Shown one piece after another: positions 53,440 through 61,817 of a stretch of DNA of 64,000 nucleotides (the stretch's first letter is position 1; the number at the start of each line of letters is the position of its first letter). Under the pieces are notes generated by a model. It saw only the letters and a list, made by a program, of their open reading frames with translations. It did no database searches and was not told the origin of the DNA. A program made the position numbers and the translations under genes. This DNA is from an uncultured Bacilli bacterium. GTDB taxonomy: Bacteria; Bacillota_I; Bacilli_A; RF39; UBA660. The stretch covers positions 197,119 to 261,118 of the forward strand of contig CAJTLN010000003.1 of the NCBI GenBank assembly GCA_910577505.1, given 5' to 3'.

Positions 53440-55713
53440 TTAATTTCCGAATGTATATGAATATAAAGGATATAACGAAAATAATCTCATATACTCGAAA
53501 CCTAATAAAACTAATACTAAAGGTACACAAAGTATCAAAAGTCCCAAAAATATAGTTTGAACATTATTCTTTTTACAAGCAGAGATAGTTAAAATAAACA
53601 TTGCCATAATTATTCCAGAGAAAACTTGGATAAAGATTTTTAATAAAATCAAACCTATAACCAGTATCCCAGAGGGCAAATTATGATAAATAGATATATC
53701 TTTTGCTGACAGTAAAAAGCCATCTATTGGGAATGTGCTAGAAACACTAATGAATCTACAAACAAATGGTAAAATACAAAGTAATAAAACTATAATTATT
53801 GTTGCTTTGACTTTAGTTTTAATAATTTCTTTTTTTCCTTTATTTGTCGCTTGAAGTACATTTATTGCCTTATTTTGATACTCAATCGCCATAACATTGC
53901 AAAACATAAATATAATACTTAAAATTAAAAGAATAAAATCATTAAGTATGCCCTCATCCATTACTCCAAATAAATATAAGTATCCAGTATCATAAATGTA
54001 ATTCCCATTGTTTTCTTTTACATACTTATCTTGTTCTAATACTTTCTCAAAGGTAGGATAAAAAGCAGTAATACTATACCATTTTACTTTCATTGCTTCT
54101 CCAGTTGTATCATTTATCTCACCTTTTGCAATTTGTTCATCAATTTCTGATATTTTTGAAAAGGCTTCATCAAATCTTGATTTTTCTGCTTTTATAAGTT
54201 CTGTTTTTTCTTCAGTTGGCTTTCCCTCTAATTTCAACATAATATTTTGATAATATTGCTCTTGAAGTGATGGACTATATCTTCTTTGTAATTCGTTATA
54301 ACAAATTAACAAACTAAATATCAAAATAATTATAATTCCTTTATTAGTTATTAAAATTTTATAAAGTTCGTGTTTGAATAAAGAAGTATGAGGCTTAAAT
54401 TTCAATATAAAGTTTTTAGTAGATCTTTTTAATTCTAAACTTTTACCTTTTAAAAAGAACTTAACACACAAGAATATTCCTAGCACAAGCAACCCCACTA
54501 TCATAATCCAAGAAAAGGTTATTCTTGAAATTGGATATTCAAAAAAATTAAAGTTTAAATATGAGCCATATAAATTTTCTGTTTTTAAAATTCCAAATAT
54601 ATTTAAGTGCTTTATTATATTAAGATTAGATATTGCTGGTATAATTTTATAAAATAACCAACTTATACCTAAAAATGATATACCTAACATATAAGGAAGT
54701 ATCATACTATCAGAAATAATGCAAATGGCTGTAATAATAGTACCGATTCCAAATACAACTATTCCTTTTGTTAGAATAGAAATAATAAGATATTCTAATA
54801 TACTTCCATTAAAATTGCTTTCCATATATGGTGCTAAAGATTGCAATTTTATTCCTAAATCATTAAATCCACCAAATATTCCAAAAAACAAATAATTTAT
54901 ACTAAAAAGCAAAATGCTAAATATTATACAATGAATAAACAGGGCTATAATTTTTGCAAAAATACTATGTACTACTCCATACTTTGTACTACGAGTAACA
55001 TAAAATAATTTCTTTTCTTTTTCTTCAGTTATTAAATTTCCAATAAATAAAAATGTAATTAAAATCAAAAGTATGTCTGTTCCTATATTTTCAATAGTTG
55101 ATATTATTGTTTTTGATGGTATAAATTTAACATTACTAGAATTTAACCCTGAATAATCTTTTGCACTTTTCTTTATATTACGAGTAGAAAAATTATTTTC
55201 ATCTTGATTATTAAATATAGAAATTCCCTCTAATTTACCTTTGTCTTTTTTTATACCTTCTAAATAATCATCATATCCTGATACTTTGACTTGTTCATTA
55301 TATATTTCATTAATAAAAATTTGTTCTTGCTCTAATGATGAAGTGAAATGTAAATAATTTCCTGATTTATATATTTCATAATAGGTTTCAAAAACCCCTG
55401 GATTCTCATTCAATTCTTGTTCAACAAAAGAACTTCCAATTTCATTTTTCTGCATATTTAATATATCTATTACGAAATAAATACCATCAATATCTTTTTT
55501 TAATTTTTTTACATATTCTTCTTTTTCACTTTCACTCATGTTTAATATTTCAGTTTGAAACATTTTGTAAGAAGAAAGTGATGGTCTTTTTTCATTTTCT
55601 AAATTTGTGTACCAAAGGAAAAATATATTTATAATTAACAATAAACAAGTTATAAAAACAAAACTTTTTTTATTCCATATTTTTTTTAATTCAAAATAGA
55701 TTAAACTCCACAT
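53440..55713 (-). CDS. ABC-2 type permease, duplicated two-half protein
   Basis: A 757-aa polytopic protein formed by two related halves, each with an N-terminal helix, a large outer loop and about five further helices. Half one opens MWSLIYFELKKIWNKKSFVFIT, half two FKHELYKILITNKGIIIILIF near residue 441. NLITEEKEKKLFYVTRSTKYG is the typical ABC-2 intracellular loop, echoed by AIEYQNKAINVLQATNKGKKEII in half two. It begins 2 bp after the ATPase gene, forming a BcrAB/NatAB-like pair. Such pairs commonly export or sense peptide antibiotics; the substrate here is inferred. Last gene of the island operon. Confidence 0.85.
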   Translation of the reverse strand: MWSLIYFELKKIWNKKSFVFITCLLLIINIFFLWYTNLENEKRPSLSSYKMFQTEILNMSESEKEEYVKKLKKDIDGIYFVIDILNMQKNEIGSSFVEQELNENPGVFETYYEIYKSGNYLHFTSSLEQEQIFINEIYNEQVKVSGYDDYLEGIKKDKGKLEGISIFNNQDENNFSTRNIKKSAKDYSGLNSSNVKFIPSKTIISTIENIGTDILLILITFLFIGNLITEEKEKKLFYVTRSTKYGVVHSIFAKIIALFIHCIIFSILLFSINYLFFGIFGGFNDLGIKLQSLAPYMESNFNGSILEYLIISILTKGIVVFGIGTIITAICIISDSMILPYMLGISFLGISWLFYKIIPAISNLNIIKHLNIFGILKTENLYGSYLNFNFFEYPISRITFSWIMIVGLLVLGIFLCVKFFLKGKSLELKRSTKNFILKFKPHTSLFKHELYKILITNKGIIIILIFSLLICYNELQRRYSPSLQEQYYQNIMLKLEGKPTEEKTELIKAEKSRFDEAFSKISEIDEQIAKGEINDTTGEAMKVKWYSITAFYPTFEKVLEQDKYVKENNGNYIYDTGYLYLFGVMDEGILNDFILLILSIIFMFCNVMAIEYQNKAINVLQATNKGKKEIIKTKVKATIIIVLLLCILPFVCRFISVSSTFPIDGFLLSAKDISIYHNLPSGILVIGLILLKIFIQVFSGIIMAMFILTISACKKNNVQTIFLGLLILCVPLVLVLLGFEYMRLFSLYPLYSYTFGN

Positions 55714-55715
55714 AT

Positions 55716-56429
55716 CTATTCATCTCCAAATAATTTCATATATACTTCTTCTAAACTAGAAACATTATTTTTTTCACAAAGAGCCTCAACTGAATCCGTA
55801 TCAATTATCTTTCCTTTTTTAATAAGAATTATTTTATTTGCCACAGACTCAATATCAGATACAACGTGTGTAGAAACTAAAATTATTTTTTCTTTTGATA
55901 ATGTAGAAATTTTTTCTCTTATTCGCACTCTCTCTTTTGGATCTAACCCTGCAGTAGGTTCATCTAAAACTACTATTTTAGGGTTTCCAAGTATCGCTTG
56001 TGCTATTAAGATTCTTTGTTTCATTCCTCCAGAGTATGTTCCTATTTTTTGGTCTTTAACTTCCATCATATTAACGTAATTTAAAACTCTTTTAATTTCA
56101 TTATTTAACTCTTTTTTTGGTATGCCTTTTAAAGTCGCCATATAAGAAAGAAATCTTGTGCCAGAAAAACTATCATACATTCCTTGCTGTTGTGGAGCAA
56201 ACCCTAGTAAACTTCTATAAGAAGCCCTCAATTTTTTTATATCTTCTTTATTCCATTTTACATTTCCTTGTGTTGGACTTAAATTACCCGTTATTATATT
56301 CATAAGAGTTGATTTCCCTGCTCCATTTGGACCTAAAAGTCCATAGATTCCATTTTCAAAAATCAAATTAACATCTTTAAGGGCTTTTTTATTTTTGTAT
56401 TCTTTTGAAATATGTTCAAGTTCTAGCAA
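55716..56429 (-). CDS. ABC transporter ATP-binding protein
   Basis: A 238-aa ATPase partner of the adjacent ABC-2 permease. Walker A GPNGAGKST lies at about residues 33-41, the Q-loop is FAPQQQGMY, the signature YSGGMKQR, Walker B IVVLDEPTAGLDP, and the H-loop STHVVSD. I place the start at TTG 56427-56429, which has GGAGGTG six bases upstream and lies one base after the stop of the lipoprotein gene; the ribosome binding site is thus inside that gene. The ATG 15 bases earlier lacks a site. Translational coupling is likely. Confidence 0.9.
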   Translation of the reverse strand: MLELEHISKEYKNKKALKDVNLIFENGIYGLLGPNGAGKSTLMNIITGNLSPTQGNVKWNKEDIKKLRASYRSLLGFAPQQQGMYDSFSGTRFLSYMATLKGIPKKELNNEIKRVLNYVNMMEVKDQKIGTYSGGMKQRILIAQAILGNPKIVVLDEPTAGLDPKERVRIREKISTLSKEKIILVSTHVVSDIESVANKIILIKKGKIIDTDSVEALCEKNNVSSLEEVYMKLFGDE

Positions 56430-56430
56430 T

Positions 56431-57759
56431 TTACTCACCTCCATAAACTCTTTTAATATTTTGAAAACTATCTTTACCATTAAAAAATTCTTCTTTACTA
56501 ATCACACCATATTTATTACTATGAGTGGTGTATGAACCATCGTTGTTAAAAGTAACATCAGAATCATATATTGCTAAAATTTTATTTTGAGATATGCTAA
56601 TTATTTCTATATAAGATTCTGTACTCTTATTAGCAAGTTTTGATTCTGCCATCTTACCTGTATCTACATCAATAAAATAACTTGTAGGATTTTTACCACT
56701 ATTTGTTATACATAATAATTTATTATCAATTACTCGATCAACCCAAACATTAGATAAGTTGGCTAAAGTTTCTTCCTTACCATTTTTTAAATCAATTTTT
56801 AAGATTTTGCTATTTCCATCTATGTTATAATACAAATTTTTTTCATCAACCGTATATGTGCGTGAAGATGCTTTCATACGATAAACTTCTTTTAAGGTAT
56901 CATTATCGATATCAAGAAGTGCAAAAACATCAAAAGAATTTTTATACAAATCATTATTATTATGTTTTTCTTCATCAGTCACTTGTCCACCTAAATCTAT
57001 ACCATATAAAATAAGGTTTCTCCCTGTACTGCCAATAACTTTCCAATCAATAGTGTCATTTCTATTCAAAGAAAGAATAGTAGATTCTTTTTTAGTGTTT
57101 AAATCTAAATAGATAAGTTTTCGTTCACTAGAAGTACTATAAGCATTTCCACCAGTATATTTAGTTTCAACTTTTTTTGCAATCAAATAAATTCCATTAC
57201 CACTACCAATTACAAAATCTTCTATTGTAGCATTATCATCAAATGTATAAATCTTCTCTCTATTTGTTCCATCTAAATTTAACTGATATAATACAGCTTT
57301 GTTACTTTCCACATCGCTTTTTGATGTTTCACCTAAAACTCCCATTGTAACCTGCCCTGATGTATCTGTGCTTTTGCTTATAACATAAATTTTATTATTC
57401 CAAATAAAGACTTTAGAATCAAACTGAAATTCATCTTTATTAAAAACTGAAGTACAATCTTCTGTTTTATGAGTACAAGCAGAATTATTACATAAATGTA
57501 TTTCTTGTTTTGTTTTAAAATCAATATACATTAAGTGTTTAGCAAGTTTACCGTTATTTAATCTGCTATAATCTGTTAAATAATAATATCCATCATTTGT
57601 AGTAGCACCATTACTTAAAAATTTTAAATCACTACTATTATTTGTAACTTCCCCTTCTTCCCCTTTAGATGGTAAAAATACTTCTTTTATATTTTTTTGA
57701 CATCCACAAAGTGTGAAAATTCCACCAATTATAATTAAAATCGCTAATAGTTTTTTCAT
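56431..57759 (-). CDS. Lipoprotein with a beta-propeller-like DUF5050-type domain
   Basis: A 442-aa lipoprotein: signal peptide ending TLCGC with the lipid-modified Cys at about residue 20, a short linker, then repeating four-stranded blocks such as DGYYYLTDYSRLNNGK, KVFIWNNKIYVISKST, NGIYLIAKKVETKY and KNLYYNIDGNSKILKIDLKNG. This pattern resembles DUF5050-like propellers in Clostridia. It contains a pair of cysteines in IHLCNNSACTHKTEDCTS. It precedes the ABC genes in the same operon and could be a ligand-binding accessory protein, but this is inference. Confidence 0.78.
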   Translation of the reverse strand: MKKLLAILIIIGGIFTLCGCQKNIKEVFLPSKGEEGEVTNNSSDLKFLSNGATTNDGYYYLTDYSRLNNGKLAKHLMYIDFKTKQEIHLCNNSACTHKTEDCTSVFNKDEFQFDSKVFIWNNKIYVISKSTDTSGQVTMGVLGETSKSDVESNKAVLYQLNLDGTNREKIYTFDDNATIEDFVIGSGNGIYLIAKKVETKYTGGNAYSTSSERKLIYLDLNTKKESTILSLNRNDTIDWKVIGSTGRNLILYGIDLGGQVTDEEKHNNNDLYKNSFDVFALLDIDNDTLKEVYRMKASSRTYTVDEKNLYYNIDGNSKILKIDLKNGKEETLANLSNVWVDRVIDNKLLCITNSGKNPTSYFIDVDTGKMAESKLANKSTESYIEIISISQNKILAIYDSDVTFNNDGSYTTHSNKYGVISKEEFFNGKDSFQNIKRVYGGE

Positions 57760-57798
57760 AATATATCAAATCCTTTCTTTAAACTATTTAACTAAATA

Positions 57799-58497
57799 TC
57801 AAATATCTAAATAATACCTGACTTTTTCTTTGAATTCCCCTAGTCTTTTATTCTTTAATATATTGTGAGGGCATTCTTTTCCAGTAAAATCGTGATGAGT
57901 TTTTATAGCACTAATATCTAAATTGTAAGATTTAAGAAGATATGCGACTAACTTGGTAGCATTATCAAATGTTTGATTAAAATTGCCATCTTCATTTACG
58001 CAAAGTTCTATACCTATGCCATAATCATTTCCTTCTTTATCTCCTGCGTGATTTGCTCTTTCATCATCTGGAATATGATGATAAATTTCTTTATCATCAA
58101 CTGTATAATGCCAAGATGTAGGGCTTTTGTTATTGTTTTTTAAAAATGTTGCGTGATTAGCAGCACCAACACCTTTTTCAAAATTATCTGTTTCGTGTAT
58201 AACTATGTATTTAATAATTCGTTTTTCTCCAGTTCTTGCTGATGTATTTGTGTCTATCAATTTTGTAAAAACTGGAACACCATATACTTCTTTCGGAAAA
58301 ACGGAAGACTCTTCAATATTTTTACTTTTATTATCTACTTGTGTGCTAGTTTTATTTGATATTTCATTTTTACTTGCGTGAGATAATTTTAATAAATTAT
58401 TTCCAGTATGTATAATAAATAATGATAATAGTACAAATATAAATATCTTGATTTTAGGTTTTAATTTTCTTCTTTTATATCTTCTCTTTTGCTGCAT
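57799..58497 (-). CDS. N-acetylmuramoyl-L-alanine amidase (Amidase_2)
   Basis: A 232-aa exported amidase that cleaves the bond between muramic acid and the stem peptide. A basic start and membrane anchor (residues 18-33) precede the catalytic domain. Zinc ligands are His101 in VIHET, His201 or His202 in THHDF and Cys209 in KECPHN; WHYTVDDKEIYHHIP and GIGIELCVN are typical for the CwlH/T7-lysozyme family. It is preceded by one of two near-identical 55-bp promoters and probably leads the operon amidase-lipoprotein-ATPase-permease, since only 39 bp separate it from the next gene. A role in wall remodelling under the island's response regulator is inferred. Confidence 0.9.
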   Translation of the reverse strand: MQQKRRYKRRKLKPKIKIFIFVLLSLFIIHTGNNLLKLSHASKNEISNKTSTQVDNKSKNIEESSVFPKEVYGVPVFTKLIDTNTSARTGEKRIIKYIVIHETDNFEKGVGAANHATFLKNNNKSPTSWHYTVDDKEIYHHIPDDERANHAGDKEGNDYGIGIELCVNEDGNFNQTFDNATKLVAYLLKSYNLDISAIKTHHDFTGKECPHNILKNKRLGEFKEKVRYYLDI

Positions 58498-58519
58498 TTA
58501 TCTAACTCCTTACTAAGCT

Positions 58520-58574
58520 ATTTTAGACTTACAAGAATATGATATAAAACAAAAGTCAAAAATCCGTCAAATTT
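58520..58574 (-). promoter_or_regulatory. Response-regulator-type promoter of the amidase operon (copy A)
   Basis: 52 of 55 bases are identical to 59536-59590. On the minus strand two TTTGAC boxes (58566-58571 and 58555-58560) are spaced 11 bp apart, the half-site spacing of OmpR/PhoB regulators. TTGACG of the first box is followed 17 bp later by TTATAT (58542-58547), a plausible -35/-10 pair. Confidence 0.68.
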
Positions 58575-58583
58575 ATAATTTTT

Positions 58584-59513
58584 TTATTTAATATTAAAAT
58601 AATTACTTGCCGTATTAAGAGTTATACCTTTTAAAGTTGCCATTTCTTCTATTGTAACAAAAGCATATCCATTTTTTGATAATTCTTCCATTGCTAGTAA
58701 TGCCCCATCTATTGATGTTTCATATAAATCGTGTAATAAAATTATTCCTCCATCGTGAGCATTATCAATAATATACTTTGCTATTTTATTCTTATCTTTA
58801 TATTTCCAATCTTCAGTATCTAAATCCCAAAGAATATTATACAAATTAGCAAGATTTTTAATTTTTTTATTTGTATTACCATACGGAGGTCGTAAATAAA
58901 GAGTGTTGCTACCAGTTACTTCCTTTATTACATTGTTTGTTTTTTTAATTTCATCTACTATTTGATTATTGTTTAATTCAAAAAGGTTTTTATGATTGTA
59001 AGTATGGCTTCCTATTAAATTACCCATATCGTATGCTCTTTTCAAAGTATCTTCATAAGTTTTTACACGATTACCAACAACAAAGAAAGTTACACGTGCA
59101 TTATATTTATCCAAATTATCTAACAATTTATTGGTAGTTTCAAAATTAGGTCCATCATCAAAGGTAAAAGCAATCAGTTTTTTATTTTTAAACTTATTTA
59201 TATCTCTTTCAAAATTATTTATAGGTTCATTATTTGTAGTATAATCAGTAGTATTCATATCAATATCCTGTCTGTTGTTTGGAATTTGATAACTATTATT
59301 TTCATTTAAAAGAGTATTTTCCTCTTGATTCTCCTTTTTTTGATTATCAATAACTTGTTCATTCTCATTTATCAAAGACTCATTTTCACTAACACGAAAA
59401 GACTTTAAGATATTGTTTACACAATTTAAAATTAAAACTGTAAAAATAATAAAACAAATTACTTTTTTTCTATATTTTAATTTCTTTTTGCTATAAATTT
59501 TTATTTTTCTCAT
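58584..59513 (-). CDS. NodB-type polysaccharide deacetylase of the island
   Basis: A 309-aa membrane-anchored deacetylase: helix at about residues 17-36, an Asn/Glu-rich linker to 115, then the NodB domain with TFDDGP (Asp119, Asp120), SHTYNH (His170, His174), RPPYG (208-212), DTEDW and LLHDL. It probably deacetylates peptidoglycan N-acetylglucosamine or muramic acid, which in other bacteria reduces lysozyme and peptide sensitivity. Start is ATG 59511-59513 with AAGGAG seven bases upstream. Copy B of the 55-bp promoter lies just before it. Its NodB domain is closely related to that of the chromosomal PdaC-like gene at 34.3 kb, but without the DUF4163 part. Confidence 0.9.
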   Translation of the reverse strand: MRKIKIYSKKKLKYRKKVICFIIFTVLILNCVNNILKSFRVSENESLINENEQVIDNQKKENQEENTLLNENNSYQIPNNRQDIDMNTTDYTTNNEPINNFERDINKFKNKKLIAFTFDDGPNFETTNKLLDNLDKYNARVTFFVVGNRVKTYEDTLKRAYDMGNLIGSHTYNHKNLFELNNNQIVDEIKKTNNVIKEVTGSNTLYLRPPYGNTNKKIKNLANLYNILWDLDTEDWKYKDKNKIAKYIIDNAHDGGIILLHDLYETSIDGALLAMEELSKNGYAFVTIEEMATLKGITLNTASNYFNIK

Positions 59514-59535
59514 AAAAAAAACTCCTTGTCGTGCC

Positions 59536-59590
59536 ATTTTAGGCTTACAAGGATATGATATAAAATAAAAGTCAAAAATCCGTCAAATTT
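59536..59590 (-). promoter_or_regulatory. Response-regulator-type promoter of the deacetylase gene (copy B)
   Basis: Second copy of the element at 58520-58574, with TTTGAC boxes on the minus strand at 59582-59587 and 59571-59576 (11 bp apart) and TTATAT at 59558-59563. It overlaps the last few bases of the histidine kinase gene, so the deacetylase has its own promoter even though it follows the kinase closely. Confidence 0.68.
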
Positions 59591-60854
59591 GTATTTTTAT
59601 TATTACTTTTGCACCATTTTTTTCATCATTGTCAAGTTTTAGTTCTCCACCATGCTTATTACATAAGATACGGCTTATCGTTAAACCCATACCATAATGT
59701 CCATCTTTATTATTTGAAATAATCAATTTATGATTTCCAGACAAAACATTTTCACTAAAACCAATACCATCATCTTTTACAATAATTATCAAAAAGTTAT
59801 TTTTTATCTCAAATGAAATTTTAATTTTTTTCTTTGCATATCTTAAGGCATTATTTATAATATTTTCTACTATTCTATAAACAACATCAACATCAATGTT
59901 AAAAGTTCCGTTTGGTATATGATCTGTAATTTCTAATTTAATCTCTTTAGATTTAGTCATCAATAAAAAATCATTACAAGCATTTTCTATAAATTCTTTT
60001 GCGCTTACTTCTTTACGCTCAATTTTTATTTCATCTAATTGATTTATAGCACGAATAGAATTAGTATAGTTTTCTAATCTTTCAGTTGTCTTATTTATAT
60101 TATTTATTATTTCAATAATTTTTTCATTAGATAAATCTTTATGTTCTAAATTTTCTTGTAAATATTCTGTGTACCCTTTTATAATGGTAATAGGATTTCT
60201 TAAATCGTGAGCAACAGAAGTTTGTAAAATTTTTCTTTCTTCTATCATTTTCCATAATTCTTTATAATTTTCTTCTAACGCTTTTCGCATTTCTTCAAAT
60301 GAAGAACATAACGCCCCCATTTCATCATCAGATTCATAAAAAACATTAAAATCAAGATTTTCTTTTGCTATTTCTTGCATTGAATTTGATAAAATTCTTA
60401 AAGGTTCTTTTAATTTTCTTTTATAAAAAACAAATCCTGCTATCAAAATACCACTAATTGAAAATAATAAAGGAAGTAATACCATTAACACTCCTGTTGC
60501 TTGATAAGCAAATTTTCTTTTAGGAGTAAGTTTTTCAATACTATTTTCTACTTTTACAACTTTTATCTCAATATCATCTAATGATATATAATTTTTTGAT
60601 GACTCTAAACTATTTATTATCATTGGCATTTTTACTGCTTCACTACCTAATTCAGTTTCTATTACTACATTCATTTTTTGCCCGTCTTGATTCGTAAGTT
60701 CTAATGTTAAAACAACATCATTTGAATTTGGAACTAGATAATTTCTAAATTTAGTACCACCCCAAATACATATTATTGACAATACAATGACAATTAGGAA
60801 TGTACTAAAAACAACAAAAGCAAAAAACTTTCTTATTGATAATGATTTATTCAT
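59583..60854 (-). CDS. Sensor histidine kinase (VanS-like)
   Basis: A two-component sensor of about 423 aa. Two membrane helices (about residues 10-32 and 122-144) enclose an extracytoplasmic sensing loop of about 90 residues; a HAMP-like linker (145-198) follows, then the HisKA box SVAHDLRNPITIIKGY with His216, and the HATPase_c domain with N box IVENIINNALRYA, G1 DDGIGF and G2 GHYGMGL. I choose ATG 60852-60854, 5 bases after the regulator stop; a TTG at 60875 with GGGGAG upstream is the alternative. Partner of the adjacent regulator. The ligand is probably a wall-active compound; that is inferred from the cargo. Confidence 0.88.
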   Translation of the reverse strand: MNKSLSIRKFFAFVVFSTFLIVIVLSIICIWGGTKFRNYLVPNSNDVVLTLELTNQDGQKMNVVIETELGSEAVKMPMIINSLESSKNYISLDDIEIKVVKVENSIEKLTPKRKFAYQATGVLMVLLPLLFSISGILIAGFVFYKRKLKEPLRILSNSMQEIAKENLDFNVFYESDDEMGALCSSFEEMRKALEENYKELWKMIEERKILQTSVAHDLRNPITIIKGYTEYLQENLEHKDLSNEKIIEIINNINKTTERLENYTNSIRAINQLDEIKIERKEVSAKEFIENACNDFLLMTKSKEIKLEITDHIPNGTFNIDVDVVYRIVENIINNALRYAKKKIKISFEIKNNFLIIIVKDDGIGFSENVLSGNHKLIISNNKDGHYGMGLTISRILCNKHGGELKLDNDEKNGAKVIIKIQI

Positions 60855-60859
60855 TTTTT

Positions 60860-61534
60860 TTAATTTTTCCAACAATAACCAACTCCCCAACTTGTATCTA
60901 TGTACTCTTTTCCAGTAACGTCTTTAAATTTTGCACGAATTTTGCGAATATGCTCTTTAACTACATTACTATCTCCTAAAGCATCATATCCCCAAATTTT
61001 TTCATAAATTTGTTCTTTATCAAAAACCTGTCCAGAATTAGCAATTAAAAATTCAATGATATCAAATTCTTTTTTAGAAAATGGTATTTCTATCTTTTCA
61101 AAATATATTTTTCTACTTGATAGATTTATTATTAAACCATCTGCAAGTGTCATAATTGATAAATTATTTTTACTTCTTTCCTCTCGTCTTAAATGTGCTT
61201 CAACTCGAGCAGTTAATTCTTTCAAACTAAATGGCTTTGTAATATAATCATCTGCTCCATATCTAAAACCATTTATTTTGTCTTGTTCACTAACTCTAGC
61301 AGTCAAAAAAATTATAGGACAATAAATATAATCACGAATATTTTTGCATAGTTCTAAACCATTTACGCTTGGCATATTTATATCTAAAATAATCAAATTA
61401 GGAGATTTAGGAATATATAATAGTGCTTCTTCACTACTGTTAGCAACCATTACTTCATATCCCTTATCTAATAAACAGGTAGATATTAAGTCTGTTATCA
61501 TTTCTTCATCATCAACAACTAAAATTTTTTTCAT
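60860..61534 (-). CDS. OmpR/PhoB-family response regulator
   Basis: A 224-aa regulator. Receiver domain: acidic pair DDEE at residues 8-11, phospho-acceptor Asp51 in ILDINMP, Thr78 and Lys100 (DYITKPF). The winged-helix DNA-binding domain follows, with FSKKEFDIIEFLIANSGQVFDKEQIYEKIWG and the recognition helix VVKEHIRKIRAKF. AAGGGAG precedes the ATG. It is the first gene of the island operon, and the likely ligand of the TTTGAC direct repeats before the deacetylase and amidase genes. The 200-bp region upstream contains a 6-bp inverted repeat, CATACC...GGTATG (61626-61646), which could be part of its own control region. Confidence 0.92.
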   Translation of the reverse strand: MKKILVVDDEEMITDLISTCLLDKGYEVMVANSSEEALLYIPKSPNLIILDINMPSVNGLELCKNIRDYIYCPIIFLTARVSEQDKINGFRYGADDYITKPFSLKELTARVEAHLRREERSKNNLSIMTLADGLIINLSSRKIYFEKIEIPFSKKEFDIIEFLIANSGQVFDKEQIYEKIWGYDALGDSNVVKEHIRKIRAKFKDVTGKEYIDTSWGVGYCWKN

Positions 61535-61766
61535 TTTTAACTCCCTTCAAGTTATACAGTAACAGTAAATAAAGACATATATGTAAGAATACTATCTATT
61601 ACTTAACAAATTCAACTAGTAGAAACATACCAATTAGGGTGGTATGAGGAAACATATTCTCCACAGACAACCTACACAATATTTTTTTCAAAAATTAGTA
61701 AAAATATTAATAATTTACTCGTTTTTTTACCATTGTTTTGACCCCTACTGAATAGTTGATTTTCCC

Positions 61767-61817
61767 TTTATTTATAAGGGTTTATCGCCTATTTAACACG
61801 CATACACATTCAACGTG
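61767..61817 (-). repeat. Right island junction: 3' end of rlmD and downstream (candidate att site)
   Basis: Counterpart of 52753-52803 (43/51 identical); the 61797-61817 part has a single mismatch. It includes the last coding bases and stop of rlmD and the short CCCTT...AAGGG hairpin after it. Weaker similarity extends a further 20 bases or so to a shared CCTACT on both sides. Confidence 0.72.

Larger units (their letters stand above)
52783..61817. mobile_element. Serine-recombinase-associated island inserted at the 3' end of rlmD (about 9 kb)
   Basis: Bounded by two near-identical copies of the end of rlmD, 9,014 bp apart. Just inside the left end lie a long inverted repeat and the C-terminal fragment of a large serine recombinase. 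The cargo is ABC permease, ABC ATPase, lipoprotein, amidase, deacetylase, histidine kinase and response regulator, all on the minus strand. Serine-recombinase elements are known to use rlmD/rumA genes as target sites, for example some streptococcal ICEs. The recombinase is truncated, so the island is probably no longer mobile by itself. The ends and cargo are seen directly; the insertion history is inferred. Confidence 0.72.

Noticed and set aside
34337..59513. The two NodB deacetylases as a recent duplication that moved onto the island
   Set aside because: They share the NodB domain but differ in linkers and in the DUF4163-like domain, and no flanking homology is seen; ordinary distant paralogy is enough.
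61626..61646. Inverted repeat CATACC...GGTATG as the right terminal repeat of the island
   Set aside because: It does not match the inverted repeat at the left end; it is more likely to belong to the control region of the response regulator.
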